Below, piece by piece: positions 45,488-55,256 of a stretch of DNA of 64,000 nucleotides. Below the pieces are notes generated by a model, which saw only the letters and a program-made list of their open reading frames with translations, had not been told where the DNA came from and made no database searches. Position numbers and translations under genes: made by a program. Positions within the stretch are counted from its first letter, which is position 1. The number at the start of each line of letters is the position of its first letter. Source of the DNA: Xanthomonas campestris pv. badrii (lineage in GTDB: Bacteria > Pseudomonadota > Gammaproteobacteria > Xanthomonadales > Xanthomonadaceae); assembly GCF_012848175.1 (NCBI RefSeq), contig NZ_CP051651.1, forward strand, positions 4,103,501 through 4,167,500, written 5' to 3'.

Positions 45488-48400
45488 GGCAGTTCCCGCA
45501 GCACGCGAAAACCCACGTCCGGCTGCGCCGAGCCGTTGTCGCCACGGCTGGCCTGCACGGTGCAATCGGACCAGTAGCTGGCGAAACTGCCGCCGCGCGC
45601 CTGGACGCCGGCGCCGCTGGAGACCCATTCCCAGACATTGCCGGTGAGGTTGATCAGGCCCCAGGGATTGGCATCGCGCCCGCGTGCGGACACCGGTGCG
45701 CGTACGGCGTCGGCGGCATTGGCATTGGGCGGCACGCAGTTGCTGTCTTCGGCCTGACGCCAGTTGGCCCCGGCCTGCGCGGCATGCAGCCATTCGGCAT
45801 CGCTGGGCAGACGGTAGCGCCAGCCGCCGCTGCCGATGGTCAGCCAGCGCAGGTAGGCGCGGGCCTGGCTCAGGCTGATGTTGCGCACCGGCGCGCGCGC
45901 CAGCTCGGGGGTGCTGGCGGCCTGCGCGGTGCAGCGGCCGGTGGCCTGGCAGAACAGATTGAAATCGGCCACCGCCACCTCGCCGCGCGACAAGGCATAG
46001 GGCTGGCCGCCATCGAGCCCGGGCACCACCACCAGCATCGGCCCACGGGTGTCGCCCAGGGTGTCGAAACAGGCCGCGCCTCGGCCCGGCAGGCCGGCGC
46101 CGCCGCAGGGGTCGGGCCCGTTGGGCACCGGCGGCAGGCTGTCCTCCTCGTCCAGGCCGGCCGGCGCGTTGGCCGTGGGCGTGGTACCGCGCGCTGCGCC
46201 GGTAGGCGTATTGACGGGCATGGCAGTGGCTTTACCGCGCGCCGGCTTCGTTGTTGAGGTGGATGTGCTTGCATCGGTGGCGCTGCCGGCCGGCACGCTG
46301 TCCGATGCTGGCGCATCGCCCACCGGTGCACGTTGCAGGCGCGCCGAGAGCGAGCCTTCGGGCAATTGCCCGGCGGCCTTCATCTGCGCTTCCAGCTGCG
46401 CCATGGCCGTGGCATCGCTGCGATACAGCGCCTGCAGGCGCTGGCCCAGTTGCTGACGTTCGCTGGCCGGCAGCGTGGCGGCGGTCATCACTGCGGCCAC
46501 CACCGCATAGCGGGTTTGCGCGCTGCGCAGTTCGGCGCGCTGGCCCAGCGTCTGCACGCCTTGCGCCAGCAGATCGGCGGCCTGTGCGTAGCGCGCCTGT
46601 GCGAACGCATCGTCGGCGGTGTTGCGATACACCTGCGAGAGCAGCTGCGGGCCTTCGCTGCGCAGCAGCGGATGGTCCGGCTGCAGCGTGCGGATACGCG
46701 CCAACGCATCGCGGGTCTTGCCCAGGTCGTTGGCGGCGGCGGCGCGGCGCAGCGATTCGACCCGCGCCTCCAGTTCGGCCTCGGCACTCTCGCGTGCCAG
46801 CGCTTGTTCGAGCTGTTGTTCGAGGGTCTGCAGGCGCGTGCGCTGGGCCAGCAGGCTGGCCGATTGCGGGGCCAGGCCCAGGCCGAACGCCACCAGCGCC
46901 TGTGCGCCGGCCAGCTGTGCGGGGTCGCTTTGTGCGGCGACCGCCGCGCTGATGGCCTCGGCCAGCGCGGTGCCCTGGCTGCTGCGCTCGGCGGCCGGCA
47001 GTGCCGCCAGCTCGGCGTCGACGCGCGCGCGCCAGGCCGGGTCGGGACTGGGGTTGGCCAGGTCGGCCGCCAGCGCCTTGCGTGCGCTGTCCGCATCGCG
47101 CGGCGCGGCGGCCACTGGCGTGCGTTTGGCTTGCTGCTCGGCGACGCCGACCTCGGCGCTGCGCAACTGCAGCCGCAACGACTCCGGAAACGCTGCACGC
47201 GCCTGCTCTACCTCTGTCCGCGCGGTGGCCAGTTGCCCGGCAGCCACCGCCTGCGCGATGGCCTCGTCCAGCCGCACCTCCAGCGCCGAATGGCGCAGCA
47301 GGCTGCTCTGCGGATCGATGCGGCGCACCTGGTCCAGCGTGGCCAGTGCGTTGTCGGGTTGGTTGCGGAACAGCAGCCCGGCGTCGAGCTGGCGATTGAG
47401 CGCGGTGTCGAGCGCGTTGAGGCGTTCGTTCTTCTCGCGTTCCATGGTCTGGCGGCGCGCATCCAGCGACGGCGAGTACAGCCGCAGCCGGTCGCGCAAC
47501 GCGAACACCTGCAATGCGCCGCGATAGTCGTCGCGGCCGTTGCCCGGATTCCACAATGCATCCAGGCGACGCAGCAGGAAATCCTCGATCAAGTCGCTGC
47601 GGTCGGTGAGCAGGCGGCGGCGGTCGTCCGGCTCCAGGCTGGACAGCGCCTGCATGGCCTGGGTTTCGTCGCGATAACGCTGCCGGTCCTGCGCGCCGAA
47701 GCGGGCGATCACCTCGGCCAGGTGCTGCTGATGCAGATAGCGGTGGATGCCCCAGCCGCCCGTGCCCACTACCGCCAGTGCGGCGGCGCCGTAGCCGAGC
47801 AACGGCAGCGCGCGTTCGCGCAGTGGGACCTGGCGCAGGCCATCGAGCAACTGCTCCACCCGCTTCAGGCGATGGCTGGCCGGGAACGCCACCGCCGCGC
47901 ACAGCGTGGCGTACTGGCGCCGGGTCAGGCCGGGCACCGGCGGTGGGCGGCGGCCTTCGCGCAGGGCCACCTCGGCACTGAGCTTGTCGAACGGATGCTT
48001 GCCGGTGAGCAGCTCGAAACAGACGCAGCCCAGCGCGTACAGATCGTCGGCCGGTGTGGGCGCCTGGCCGCGGATCATTTCCAGGCTGGCATAGGCCGGG
48101 GTCAGCGCGCCGAGCGTGGCGGCGTCGAACACGGTCTGCTCGCCGGCGACGTCGGCGGCATGTTTGCCGGCGCGTGCGATGCCGAAGTCGAACACCTTGG
48201 CCACGTTCTCGCGGGTGACCATGACATTGCCGGGCTTGAAGTCCGAATGCACCACGCCGGCCGCATGCGCGCGGATCAGCGCGCGGCCCATGCCGTCGAT
48301 CAGCGGCCAGGCCTGCCTGAGCGGCATGCCGTTGTAGGCCTGCTCGCGGATCAGGGTCTTCAGGTCGCAGCCGTCGATGTACTCCATGGTCATGAAGACC

Positions 48401-49188
48401 AGGGTGCGGTCCTTGTCGAAGTCGTACACGCGCACGATGTTGTCGTGCGCCAGCTTCTGCGAGCGGCGCGCTTCGCGTTGCAGCGCCACCAGCGCATCGG
48501 GATGGCGGCGGAATTCGTCGCTGAGCACCTTCACCGCCAGCCACGGGTCGCGGTCGCGCGCTTCCACCTTGCGTTCGTCGCGGGCCAGATACACCACGCC
48601 CATGCCACCGCGCCCGAGTTCGCGTTCCAGCAGGAAGCGGCCCTTGAGCAGGCTGCCGACGCTGGCGTGATCGCCGCCGGCCGCATCGGCCAGTTGCTGC
48701 CAGCTGGACAGGCTGGCGGTGCCGGCCGTGCCGGTGCCAGTTCCGGTACCAGTGCCGGTCCGGGTGCCCAGGCCGGTCTGCGTGCCCAGCCCCAGGCTGG
48801 TGAGGCTGGGCGCATCGCCGGGCAGCGGCTGCGCCGGTTGCACGCGGGTGATGTCGTCGTCGAGCACGCGCACGGCATCGCGGCGCGGCATCACCACGGT
48901 GGCGTCGTCGTCGATCGGCGTGGCTGGGAGCGGGGTCGATTGCGGCGCTGCGGCGGTGAGAGCGGCGGCGGTGCGCAAGGCATCCAGCCGGCTCACCAGG
49001 GTGGTGACGGTGGCATCGTCCAGCAGCTGCTGGCGCTGCAGCTGCCACAGCGTTTCCACGCCATCGCGGTATTCGGCGTCCGGCACCGCCGCGCGCCTGC
49101 CCAGCGCGGCCAGCACGGCCTCCAGGTCCAGCGCGCCGCGGCGCATGGCGGTGACCAGTTCGGTCACGGTGGCGGTGTCTTGGTGCAT
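45484..49188 (-). CDS. ppkA: PpkA-like Ser/Thr kinase with C-terminal formylglycine-enzyme-type domain
   Basis: 1,234 residues. The kinase domain (about 183-440) has GRGGMGVVY, lysine K220, a catalytic loop HSDFKPGN (314-321) and DFG (334-336). A Gly/Thr linker (135-155), a single membrane span near 475 and a long helical region follow. A C-terminal FGE/sulfatase-modifying-factor domain has RYRLPSDAEW, GNVWEWVS and RGGSF. In other T6SS such kinases phosphorylate Fha to switch assembly on, and the PppA phosphatase reverses it. HSD replaces the usual HRD, so it may need no activation-loop phosphorylation. X. citri PknS is another possible comparison. Confidence 0.88.
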   Translation of the reverse strand: MHQDTATVTELVTAMRRGALDLEAVLAALGRRAAVPDAEYRDGVETLWQLQRQQLLDDATVTTLVSRLDALRTAAALTAAAPQSTPLPATPIDDDATVVMPRRDAVRVLDDDITRVQPAQPLPGDAPSLTSLGLGTQTGLGTRTGTGTGTGTGTAGTASLSSWQQLADAAGGDHASVGSLLKGRFLLERELGRGGMGVVYLARDERKVEARDRDPWLAVKVLSDEFRRHPDALVALQREARRSQKLAHDNIVRVYDFDKDRTLVFMTMEYIDGCDLKTLIREQAYNGMPLRQAWPLIDGMGRALIRAHAAGVVHSDFKPGNVMVTRENVAKVFDFGIARAGKHAADVAGEQTVFDAATLGALTPAYASLEMIRGQAPTPADDLYALGCVCFELLTGKHPFDKLSAEVALREGRRPPPVPGLTRRQYATLCAAVAFPASHRLKRVEQLLDGLRQVPLRERALPLLGYGAAALAVVGTGGWGIHRYLHQQHLAEVIARFGAQDRQRYRDETQAMQALSSLEPDDRRRLLTDRSDLIEDFLLRRLDALWNPGNGRDDYRGALQVFALRDRLRLYSPSLDARRQTMEREKNERLNALDTALNRQLDAGLLFRNQPDNALATLDQVRRIDPQSSLLRHSALEVRLDEAIAQAVAAGQLATARTEVEQARAAFPESLRLQLRSAEVGVAEQQAKRTPVAAAPRDADSARKALAADLANPSPDPAWRARVDAELAALPAAERSSQGTALAEAISAAVAAQSDPAQLAGAQALVAFGLGLAPQSASLLAQRTRLQTLEQQLEQALARESAEAELEARVESLRRAAAANDLGKTRDALARIRTLQPDHPLLRSEGPQLLSQVYRNTADDAFAQARYAQAADLLAQGVQTLGQRAELRSAQTRYAVVAAVMTAATLPASERQQLGQRLQALYRSDATAMAQLEAQMKAAGQLPEGSLSARLQRAPVGDAPASDSVPAGSATDASTSTSTTKPARGKATAMPVNTPTGAARGTTPTANAPAGLDEEDSLPPVPNGPDPCGGAGLPGRGAACFDTLGDTRGPMLVVVPGLDGGQPYALSRGEVAVADFNLFCQATGRCTAQAASTPELARAPVRNISLSQARAYLRWLTIGSGGWRYRLPSDAEWLHAAQAGANWRQAEDSNCVPPNANAADAVRAPVSARGRDANPWGLINLTGNVWEWVSSGAGVQARGGSFASYWSDCTVQASRGDNGSAQPDVGFRVLRELP

Positions 49189-49192
49189 GCGT

Positions 49193-49909
49193 TCACTCCT
49201 GCAGGCTGACGACGACGGCGGTGACGTTGTCGCGTGCCGCCCTGCCCATCGCCAGTTCGAACAAGCGCGCCAGCAGCGCGCGTGGATCGCCGAAGCGGTG
49301 GCATTCGGCATCCAGCTCCGGGTCGGGGATTTCCTTGTTGATGCCGTCGCTGCACAGCACGAACTGCGTGCCGGGCAGGCTGGGGGTCAGCACCCAATCG
49401 ACGAACAACGGTTCCTGCGCGCCTACCGCACGGGTGAGCGCACCGGCCGCGGCAGCGGCGGCCTGGGCGCTGCCGAACCGGGTCACGTCCTCGCGCACGC
49501 CGTGCACGTGGTCGCGGGTGAGCTGGCGCAGCGGGCCGGCATGGCGGGCGTAGATGCGGCTGTCGCCGACCCAGCCGCACAGCATGAAATCCGGGTCGTG
49601 CACCAGCACCACCACGGTGGTGGCGATCATGTCCACGCGGCGCTGCCGCGCGGCGTGCAGCAACTCGGCGTTGATCTGCGCCAGGGTGTCGTCGATGGCA
49701 TCCAGGAAGTCGCACAGGTCTGCCGGGCGCACCAGGGCGCCCAGGCGCTGCACCAGCAGCTGGCTGGCGTAATCGCCGGCGCTGTGTCCGCCCAGGCCAT
49801 CGGCCACTACCCACAGCCCGGCCTCCTCGCGCACCAGCAGCGCGTCTTCGTTGAGGCGGCGCACCTTGCCGGTTTCGGTATGTCCGGCCGAGCGGTAGGG
49901 CGCGCTCAT
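49193..49909 (-). CDS. pppA: PP2C-type Ser/Thr phosphatase of the T6SS
   Basis: 238 residues with the PP2C metal motifs: NEDALLVRE, VADGLGGHSAG, GWVGDSRIY and a late SDGINK...RDNVTAVVV. It would oppose the adjacent kinase by dephosphorylating Fha. The ATG overlaps the tagF stop (49,906-49,909) and the kinase gene begins 4 bases downstream of its stop. Confidence 0.92.
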   Translation of the reverse strand: MSAPYRSAGHTETGKVRRLNEDALLVREEAGLWVVADGLGGHSAGDYASQLLVQRLGALVRPADLCDFLDAIDDTLAQINAELLHAARQRRVDMIATTVVVLVHDPDFMLCGWVGDSRIYARHAGPLRQLTRDHVHGVREDVTRFGSAQAAAAAAGALTRAVGAQEPLFVDWVLTPSLPGTQFVLCSDGINKEIPDPELDAECHRFGDPRALLARLFELAMGRAARDNVTAVVVSLQE

Positions 49910-50481
49910 CGGGTCACCTCGGTGATGTCCTGTTCGGCCAGCAGCCAGTCCAGATAGCGCTCGGCGGCAGGCAGCCCGTGCAGCGACTGGGCGGCCTCCC
50001 CTGGCCGCCACCACAGCGCGTGACCCTGCATTGGCGCCGGCGCGGTGGATGGCGTGGCCGGCACCGCCAGCGCGCCCACCGCGGTCTCGAAACCGGCCGC
50101 GTCGGTGCGTGCGCGCAAGGCGCGGCCCAGGTAGGCGGCCACCGCGCCGAACCACGCCGGCGCCGGCAGGCACGCGTGCGCCCACGGCATCGCCAGGACC
50201 AGCGGGAAACAGCGCCCCACCCGGTCTTCGCCCGGGCCGAACACCCCGGCCCAGGCCTGCGGCCCGCACACGCCGGGCCCCAGCGCGAACGCACGCACGC
50301 CACTGCCGCGATAGGCGGCGGGCCAGCGCTCGCCGAGCGGCTGGCGCACCGCCTCCAGGCAGGCGGCAAAATGCGCATCCCAGGGCTGCACGAAGCCGGA
50401 CGGCAGGCGCCGCTGCACGAAGTCGCCCACGCCGGGCAACTTGCCGTAGAAGCCGAGTTGTTCGGTGGCCGGCATGCTCAT
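49906..50481 (-). CDS. tagF: T6SS-associated protein TagF
   Basis: 191 residues starting MSMPATEQLGFYGKLPGVGDF, the hallmark N-terminus of TagF (ImpM). TagF is a repressor of T6SS assembly that binds Fha. The ATG overlaps the tssM stop (50,478-50,481). In Pseudomonas TagF and PppA are separate or fused; here they are separate adjacent genes. Confidence 0.92.
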   Translation of the reverse strand: MSMPATEQLGFYGKLPGVGDFVQRRLPSGFVQPWDAHFAACLEAVRQPLGERWPAAYRGSGVRAFALGPGVCGPQAWAGVFGPGEDRVGRCFPLVLAMPWAHACLPAPAWFGAVAAYLGRALRARTDAAGFETAVGALAVPATPSTAPAPMQGHALWWRPGEAAQSLHGLPAAERYLDWLLAEQDITEVTR

Positions 50482-53400
50482 CCGCCGCACGCAAAGCGCT
50501 GGACGTCGCTGTCCAGGAACGGATGCCGCAGGTTGCCCGCGCGCAGCGGCACCTGCACGTCGTGGCCGCCGAGCGCGAAGCTGGCGACGAAACGCAGGTC
50601 GGAGGAATTTTCCAGTTGCCCGTCCTGCAGCGCGCGAAACAGCGCCCAGTCGCCCTGGTAATCGAGCTTGCCCAGCGCCACGCCGTCGGCGCCGAAGGCC
50701 GCGATCGAGACATGCCCCGGCACCGGGCCGGGCCAGGTCATCGGCATGCTCTGCGCCGCACCGGGCTGGTAGTCGTAGCGCTGGCCGTCGATCTCCAGGG
50801 TGAGCCGGGTGACGCCCTCGCCCAGCGTGGGCGCCAGTACGGTGAAGCCCACCTGCGGGCCCGGCCCGTCGCGGAAATATTTCTGCCGGATGCGCTGGGC
50901 CAGCTGCAGTTGTGCCGGCAGGCCGGGGGCGCCGACCACCGCGTCGGGGCCGTCCTTCCAGCGCCAATGCGGCGCCTGGGTGTCCAGCAGGGCCTGCACG
51001 GTGCCGGTGTACAGCGCATCCAGGCGCCCGCCGCTGCCGAACAGTTCGCCGAAATTCTGCAGGGGAATCTCCACCTGCGCGGCCGGGTCGAACGGGTAGC
51101 GGCCGCGCACGAACTCGCTGCACACCTCGCCCACCGACTGGCGCACCTGTGCATCCAGCGCCGCACGTGCCCCCTGGGTCATCAAGGTGGCGCTGCTGCC
51201 GGCCAGGCCCTGCAGCCAGCCGGTCACCGACGGCGGCAGCTGCGCCATTTCCTGCCGCGCCAGCGCCAGCTGCGCATTGGCCGCCGCAGCATCGCCACGG
51301 CCTTGCGACACCACCAGCAACTGCTTGCCGAGTTGATCGAGCACGCGCAGCAGCTGGTCCAGCGGCGTGCTGCCGGGCGCACCGGCCGCCAGTGCGTTGA
51401 GGGCCAGAAAATGCTCGCTGATGGCCGCCCCCGGCGCGGGTGCGGTCGCGGCCGCAGGATCGGGCGGGGTCGCCAACGCGGCGCGCATCGCTGCCCCGCC
51501 CGGCAGCCTGGCCGCTGCGCTGCCGGCGGTGGCGGCCGCCTTGCCGGCCACCGCGGCGGCAGCGCGCTGGGCCGCATCCGGCGGTGGCGCGCGGTCCATC
51601 GCCTGGGTGTGGTCGCCAACCACGCCCAGCAGCAGCCGCAGCGGCGAACTGGGGCCGGCCAGTTTGGCGGCGGTGGCGCTGGCGGCGGCCAGATCGGCGG
51701 CCGGGCGCAATTGCAGATCGGCCAGCAATCCATCCCAGTAGCGGATGTAGTCGGCCTCGTAGCGCTGGCCGACCTGGCGCGCCAGCGTGGCGCGGGCGGT
51801 GGCATCCAGCGGTGCGCCGCCGAACACCCAGTCGTCGCGCCCGAAGCGTTCCACCGCCTGGCCGATGCCGTCGCGCTGCAGGGCCGCGAACACCGGTTGG
51901 GTGTACAGCGCCGGCACCGGCGTGGACAACGGCGTGCCGCTGCGGCGCACGAAGGTGTCGGCGAGCAGGCCCAGCGATGTGTCCAGCCGCAGCGGCGTCC
52001 CCGCCGGTGGCGTGAGCAACAGGTTGCCGTAGATCAACGTGGACAGATCGGCCGCCTGCAGGCTGGCTTGCGCCTGCGCGATGCGCTGCCCATCCAGCGA
52101 CAGCGCGCGCACGCGCGTGGGTGTGTCCAGCAAGGCCTGCAGCTGCGCGCCCAGCGCCTGCTGCTGCGCCGGATCGCGCGGGAACAGCTTACCGGCCTCG
52201 ATCGCCGCCAGCGCGCTGAGCTGGGCCGGATCCAGGTGCTGCGGCTGGCCCAGCATCAGATAGCCCTTGAGCGTGTAGTACAGCGCCTGCGGCGCCTGCG
52301 CGTTGTCGACCAGCCCATCGCGAAAGCGCACCGCCAGTGCCGGCAGCAGCGTGGCATTGAGCTGGCGCAGGTAGCCGGCCTGCAGCGCATCGCCGAGCGC
52401 GCCGCCCTGGAACAGGCCCATGCGCAGCGCCCACGGCGTACCCTCCCGGTATTGCTGCGCCACCTGCACCACCGCGTGCGTGGCGGCGGCCTGCTGCAGC
52501 GTGCGCGTCACATACTCGGGCATGCCAGTGGCGGCATTGGGATCGGGCACCGCCGGGCGTGCATCCAGCGCCTGCTGCACCTGCGCCAGATAGGCGCGGT
52601 TGCCCAGGTAACTGGCGCTCAACCCGGCCAGGAGCGCAGCGCTCAGCACGCCCACGCCGGCATAGCCGGCCGCCTGCAGCCAGGCCATGCGGCGTTGCCG
52701 CGATGGCGGCGTGTTGGCCAGCCCGGATTCGCGCAGCACCACCTCGCGCAACAGCCGTTCGACGAAGAAGGTGCGGCGCTGCGCGCCTGGTGCCTGCACG
52801 CGCGCATCGTCCACGCCGAAGGTGCGTGCCACCGCGCCCATCATGCGATCGATCGGCGTGCCTTCCTGGGTGCCGGAGGTGAAGTACACCCCGCGCAACA
52901 GCGGCGCCGGCCCGTAGGCATGACCAGCGAAACTGCCTTCGACGAACTGCCGCGCGCGCTCGCCCAAGGCGGCCAGCTGCTGCGGGAACGCCAGGATCGC
53001 CGCGCGCCGCAGCCGGTCGCGTTCCAGGTTCAGGCGCTCGAACAGGCGTGCGCTGAGCTGCTGCTGCAGCAGGTTGAATTCGTCGGCGAAGCGGCGCGCC
53101 GCCTGGCCTTCCAGGGTCTGCGCCAGCGGGAAGGTGATGCCCCATACCTGGCTGCGCTGGGCAGGGTTCAGATCGTCGAAGAACTCGCCAAAGCCGCCGA
53201 TCAGATCGCACTTGGTGAAGATCAGATACACCGGCACGCTGGCCTGCAGGTGGTCGGCCACCTCGTCCAGGCGGCGGCGGATCGCCTGCATGTGGGTGTC
53301 GCGCTCGCCATCGTCCAGCAGCAGCAGGTCGGACATGCTCATGGTCACCAGCACGCCATTGAGCGGCCGGCGCGGGCGATGCCGGCGCAGCAGGCGCAGG

Positions 53401-54005
53401 AAGTCGCGCCAGGCGCCGGCATCCACCGCCTGGTCCGAATCCTGCGTGGTGTAGCGGCCGGCGGTGTCCAGGAACACCGCTTCGTCGGTGAACCACCATT
53501 GGCAATCGCGGGTGCCGCCCACCCCGCGCAGCGCGGCATCGCCCATGCGCGCGGCCAACGGAAACTGCAGCCCGGAATGCTGCAGCAAGGTGCTCTTGCC
53601 CGAGCCGGGCGGGCCGATCAGCGCGTACCACGGCAGGCCATACAGGTCGCCGCCGCGGCGCTTGCGCAGCAGCGCAATGGCCTGCTGGAAGCGCGCCTGC
53701 AGCTGTGCGCGTTCCTGGCCGCTGCGCAGTTCGCGGTCGTCGTCGCGGCCGGGCGCAGCCAGGGCGCTGGACAGCCGGGCCGCACGCCGCTGCGCCTGCC
53801 AGCGGCGCAACGCCAGCACGCCAATCCATAGCGCGATCACCAGCACGATGGCCACCACGCGCGCAGCCACGCCGGCCAACGGGCTCCAGCCGCCAATCGC
53901 CACATACGGCCCGCCCACCCACAACAGCACCGCAAGCAGGCTCAATGCCAGCACGCTCACCACCACGGTGGCGCTGGGCGCGGACAACAGCGTCTTCATC
54001 GTCAT
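50478..54005 (-). CDS. tssM: T6SS membrane complex protein TssM (IcmF)
   Basis: 1,175 residues. Two N-terminal membrane segments (about 10-60), a cytoplasmic NTPase-like domain with an intact Walker A (GPPGSGKSTLLQHSG), a third membrane span near 430, and a long periplasmic region. Forms the trans-envelope complex with TssL and TssJ. The start overlaps the tssL stop (54,002-54,005). Size matches the family. Confidence 0.95.
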   Translation of the reverse strand: MTMKTLLSAPSATVVVSVLALSLLAVLLWVGGPYVAIGGWSPLAGVAARVVAIVLVIALWIGVLALRRWQAQRRAARLSSALAAPGRDDDRELRSGQERAQLQARFQQAIALLRKRRGGDLYGLPWYALIGPPGSGKSTLLQHSGLQFPLAARMGDAALRGVGGTRDCQWWFTDEAVFLDTAGRYTTQDSDQAVDAGAWRDFLRLLRRHRPRRPLNGVLVTMSMSDLLLLDDGERDTHMQAIRRRLDEVADHLQASVPVYLIFTKCDLIGGFGEFFDDLNPAQRSQVWGITFPLAQTLEGQAARRFADEFNLLQQQLSARLFERLNLERDRLRRAAILAFPQQLAALGERARQFVEGSFAGHAYGPAPLLRGVYFTSGTQEGTPIDRMMGAVARTFGVDDARVQAPGAQRRTFFVERLLREVVLRESGLANTPPSRQRRMAWLQAAGYAGVGVLSAALLAGLSASYLGNRAYLAQVQQALDARPAVPDPNAATGMPEYVTRTLQQAAATHAVVQVAQQYREGTPWALRMGLFQGGALGDALQAGYLRQLNATLLPALAVRFRDGLVDNAQAPQALYYTLKGYLMLGQPQHLDPAQLSALAAIEAGKLFPRDPAQQQALGAQLQALLDTPTRVRALSLDGQRIAQAQASLQAADLSTLIYGNLLLTPPAGTPLRLDTSLGLLADTFVRRSGTPLSTPVPALYTQPVFAALQRDGIGQAVERFGRDDWVFGGAPLDATARATLARQVGQRYEADYIRYWDGLLADLQLRPAADLAAASATAAKLAGPSSPLRLLLGVVGDHTQAMDRAPPPDAAQRAAAAVAGKAAATAGSAAARLPGGAAMRAALATPPDPAAATAPAPGAAISEHFLALNALAAGAPGSTPLDQLLRVLDQLGKQLLVVSQGRGDAAAANAQLALARQEMAQLPPSVTGWLQGLAGSSATLMTQGARAALDAQVRQSVGEVCSEFVRGRYPFDPAAQVEIPLQNFGELFGSGGRLDALYTGTVQALLDTQAPHWRWKDGPDAVVGAPGLPAQLQLAQRIRQKYFRDGPGPQVGFTVLAPTLGEGVTRLTLEIDGQRYDYQPGAAQSMPMTWPGPVPGHVSIAAFGADGVALGKLDYQGDWALFRALQDGQLENSSDLRFVASFALGGHDVQVPLRAGNLRHPFLDSDVQRFACGG

Positions 54006-55252
54006 TCCCCCGGCTGAAACAGGATGTCCACGCGGCGGTTGCGCGCGCGATTGGCCGGCAATTGCGGCGGCCGTGCCAGCGGTTGCGAATCGCCCGCCCC
54101 CAGCGCTTCCACCCGCCCCGGCGTGGCCAGCTGCGCGCGCAGCAACTGCGCCACCGCCTGCGCACGCGCCGCCGACAAGGCGTAGTTGTCGGCAAACCGC
54201 AGCGAGCGCACCGGCACGTCATCGGTATGCCCGACCACGATCACCCGCCCCGGCAATCGATCGATCGCCGCGGCGATCTGCGCGATCAGGCCACGCTGAT
54301 CCGGCTCCACGTCCACGCCGCCGGAGGCAAACATCGCCGCGCTGCTCAGGCGCACACGGGTCTGGCCATCGGGCTGCTCGTCCACCTGCACCACCCCATC
54401 GCGTTCGGGCGCGGCCAGCTGTTGCTTGAGGCGCAGCGGCGGTGGCGGCAACGGCGTGGCATCCGGCGGGGTGGCCGGCGCAAGCCCCCACTGCGCCGCC
54501 TGCGCACTGATCGGCGCGGCCAGGGTGCTCAGGCGTGTCTGGAACCACACGAAGGCCACCACCAGCACGCTCAGCCCCAATAGCGCGGCAGCCCACAACG
54601 GCAGGAAGCGTCCCAGCCGCCGGCGATCGTCCACACCGCGCCAGTGCGGCGCCAGGCTGTCCGGTGCGGCGCCGCGCTCGGCGCGGATGCGCCGGTACAG
54701 ATCGTCCTGGATCTCGCCCAGGCGGGCCAGGCCACCGGCCTCGATCTGGTAACGGCCCGCAAAGCCCAGCGCCAGGCACAGGTACATCAGCTCGATCAGA
54801 TCCAGATGCCGCCGCACATCGGCGCACAGCCGCTCCAGGATCTGGAAGAACTTGGCCCCGCCATACGACTCGCTGTGGAAGACCACCAGCAGCGTTTTCT
54901 GCGACCAGCCGCTGCGCTCGCCCCACGGTGCGTTGAGCACCGCCTCATCGAGCAGCGCGCACAACACATAGCGTGCGGCGGTGACCGCTTCCACCGGCGC
55001 ACCGCCCTGGTGGGCGCGCTGCTCGAAGCGGCGGATCTGCGCCATCGCCTGCTCGCGCAGGCGCGCCACCTCCGGCAACTGCGCGCTATGGCGCAGCTGC
55101 ACCGCAAGCAGCAGCAAGGGCGTGGCCGCCTGCACCAGCGGGTTGACGCTGCGCCCCAGCAGTTCGCTGATGTCGGTGTCTTCGGCAGCGATGGCCTCTG
55201 CCGGCAACGGCGCGGCAGCGACCGGATCCAGTTGGGTCAGTGGACGGCTCAT
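54002..55252 (-). CDS. tssL: T6SS membrane protein TssL (DotU) with OmpA/MotB peptidoglycan-binding domain
   Basis: 416 residues. N-terminal DotU domain (about 40-205; PLLLLAVQLRH, ALLDEAVLNAPWG), one membrane span at about 216-236 and a C-terminal OmpA-like domain (about 300-416; GHTDDVPV, RAQAVAQLL, NRRVDI) that binds peptidoglycan. The extended, domain-fused TssL form. Starts 4 bases after the tssK stop. Confidence 0.95.
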   Translation of the reverse strand: MSRPLTQLDPVAAAPLPAEAIAAEDTDISELLGRSVNPLVQAATPLLLLAVQLRHSAQLPEVARLREQAMAQIRRFEQRAHQGGAPVEAVTAARYVLCALLDEAVLNAPWGERSGWSQKTLLVVFHSESYGGAKFFQILERLCADVRRHLDLIELMYLCLALGFAGRYQIEAGGLARLGEIQDDLYRRIRAERGAAPDSLAPHWRGVDDRRRLGRFLPLWAAALLGLSVLVVAFVWFQTRLSTLAAPISAQAAQWGLAPATPPDATPLPPPPLRLKQQLAAPERDGVVQVDEQPDGQTRVRLSSAAMFASGGVDVEPDQRGLIAQIAAAIDRLPGRVIVVGHTDDVPVRSLRFADNYALSAARAQAVAQLLRAQLATPGRVEALGAGDSQPLARPPQLPANRARNRRVDILFQPGE

Positions 55253-55256
55253 GCGC

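Noticed and set aside
46333..49209. A 958-codon plus-strand frame opposite the kinase gene
   Set aside because: Antisense shadow; no signal, domain or ribosome site.
50031..53831. A 1,266-codon plus-strand frame opposite tssM
   Set aside because: Antisense shadow of tssM with Arg/Gln/His-rich composition.
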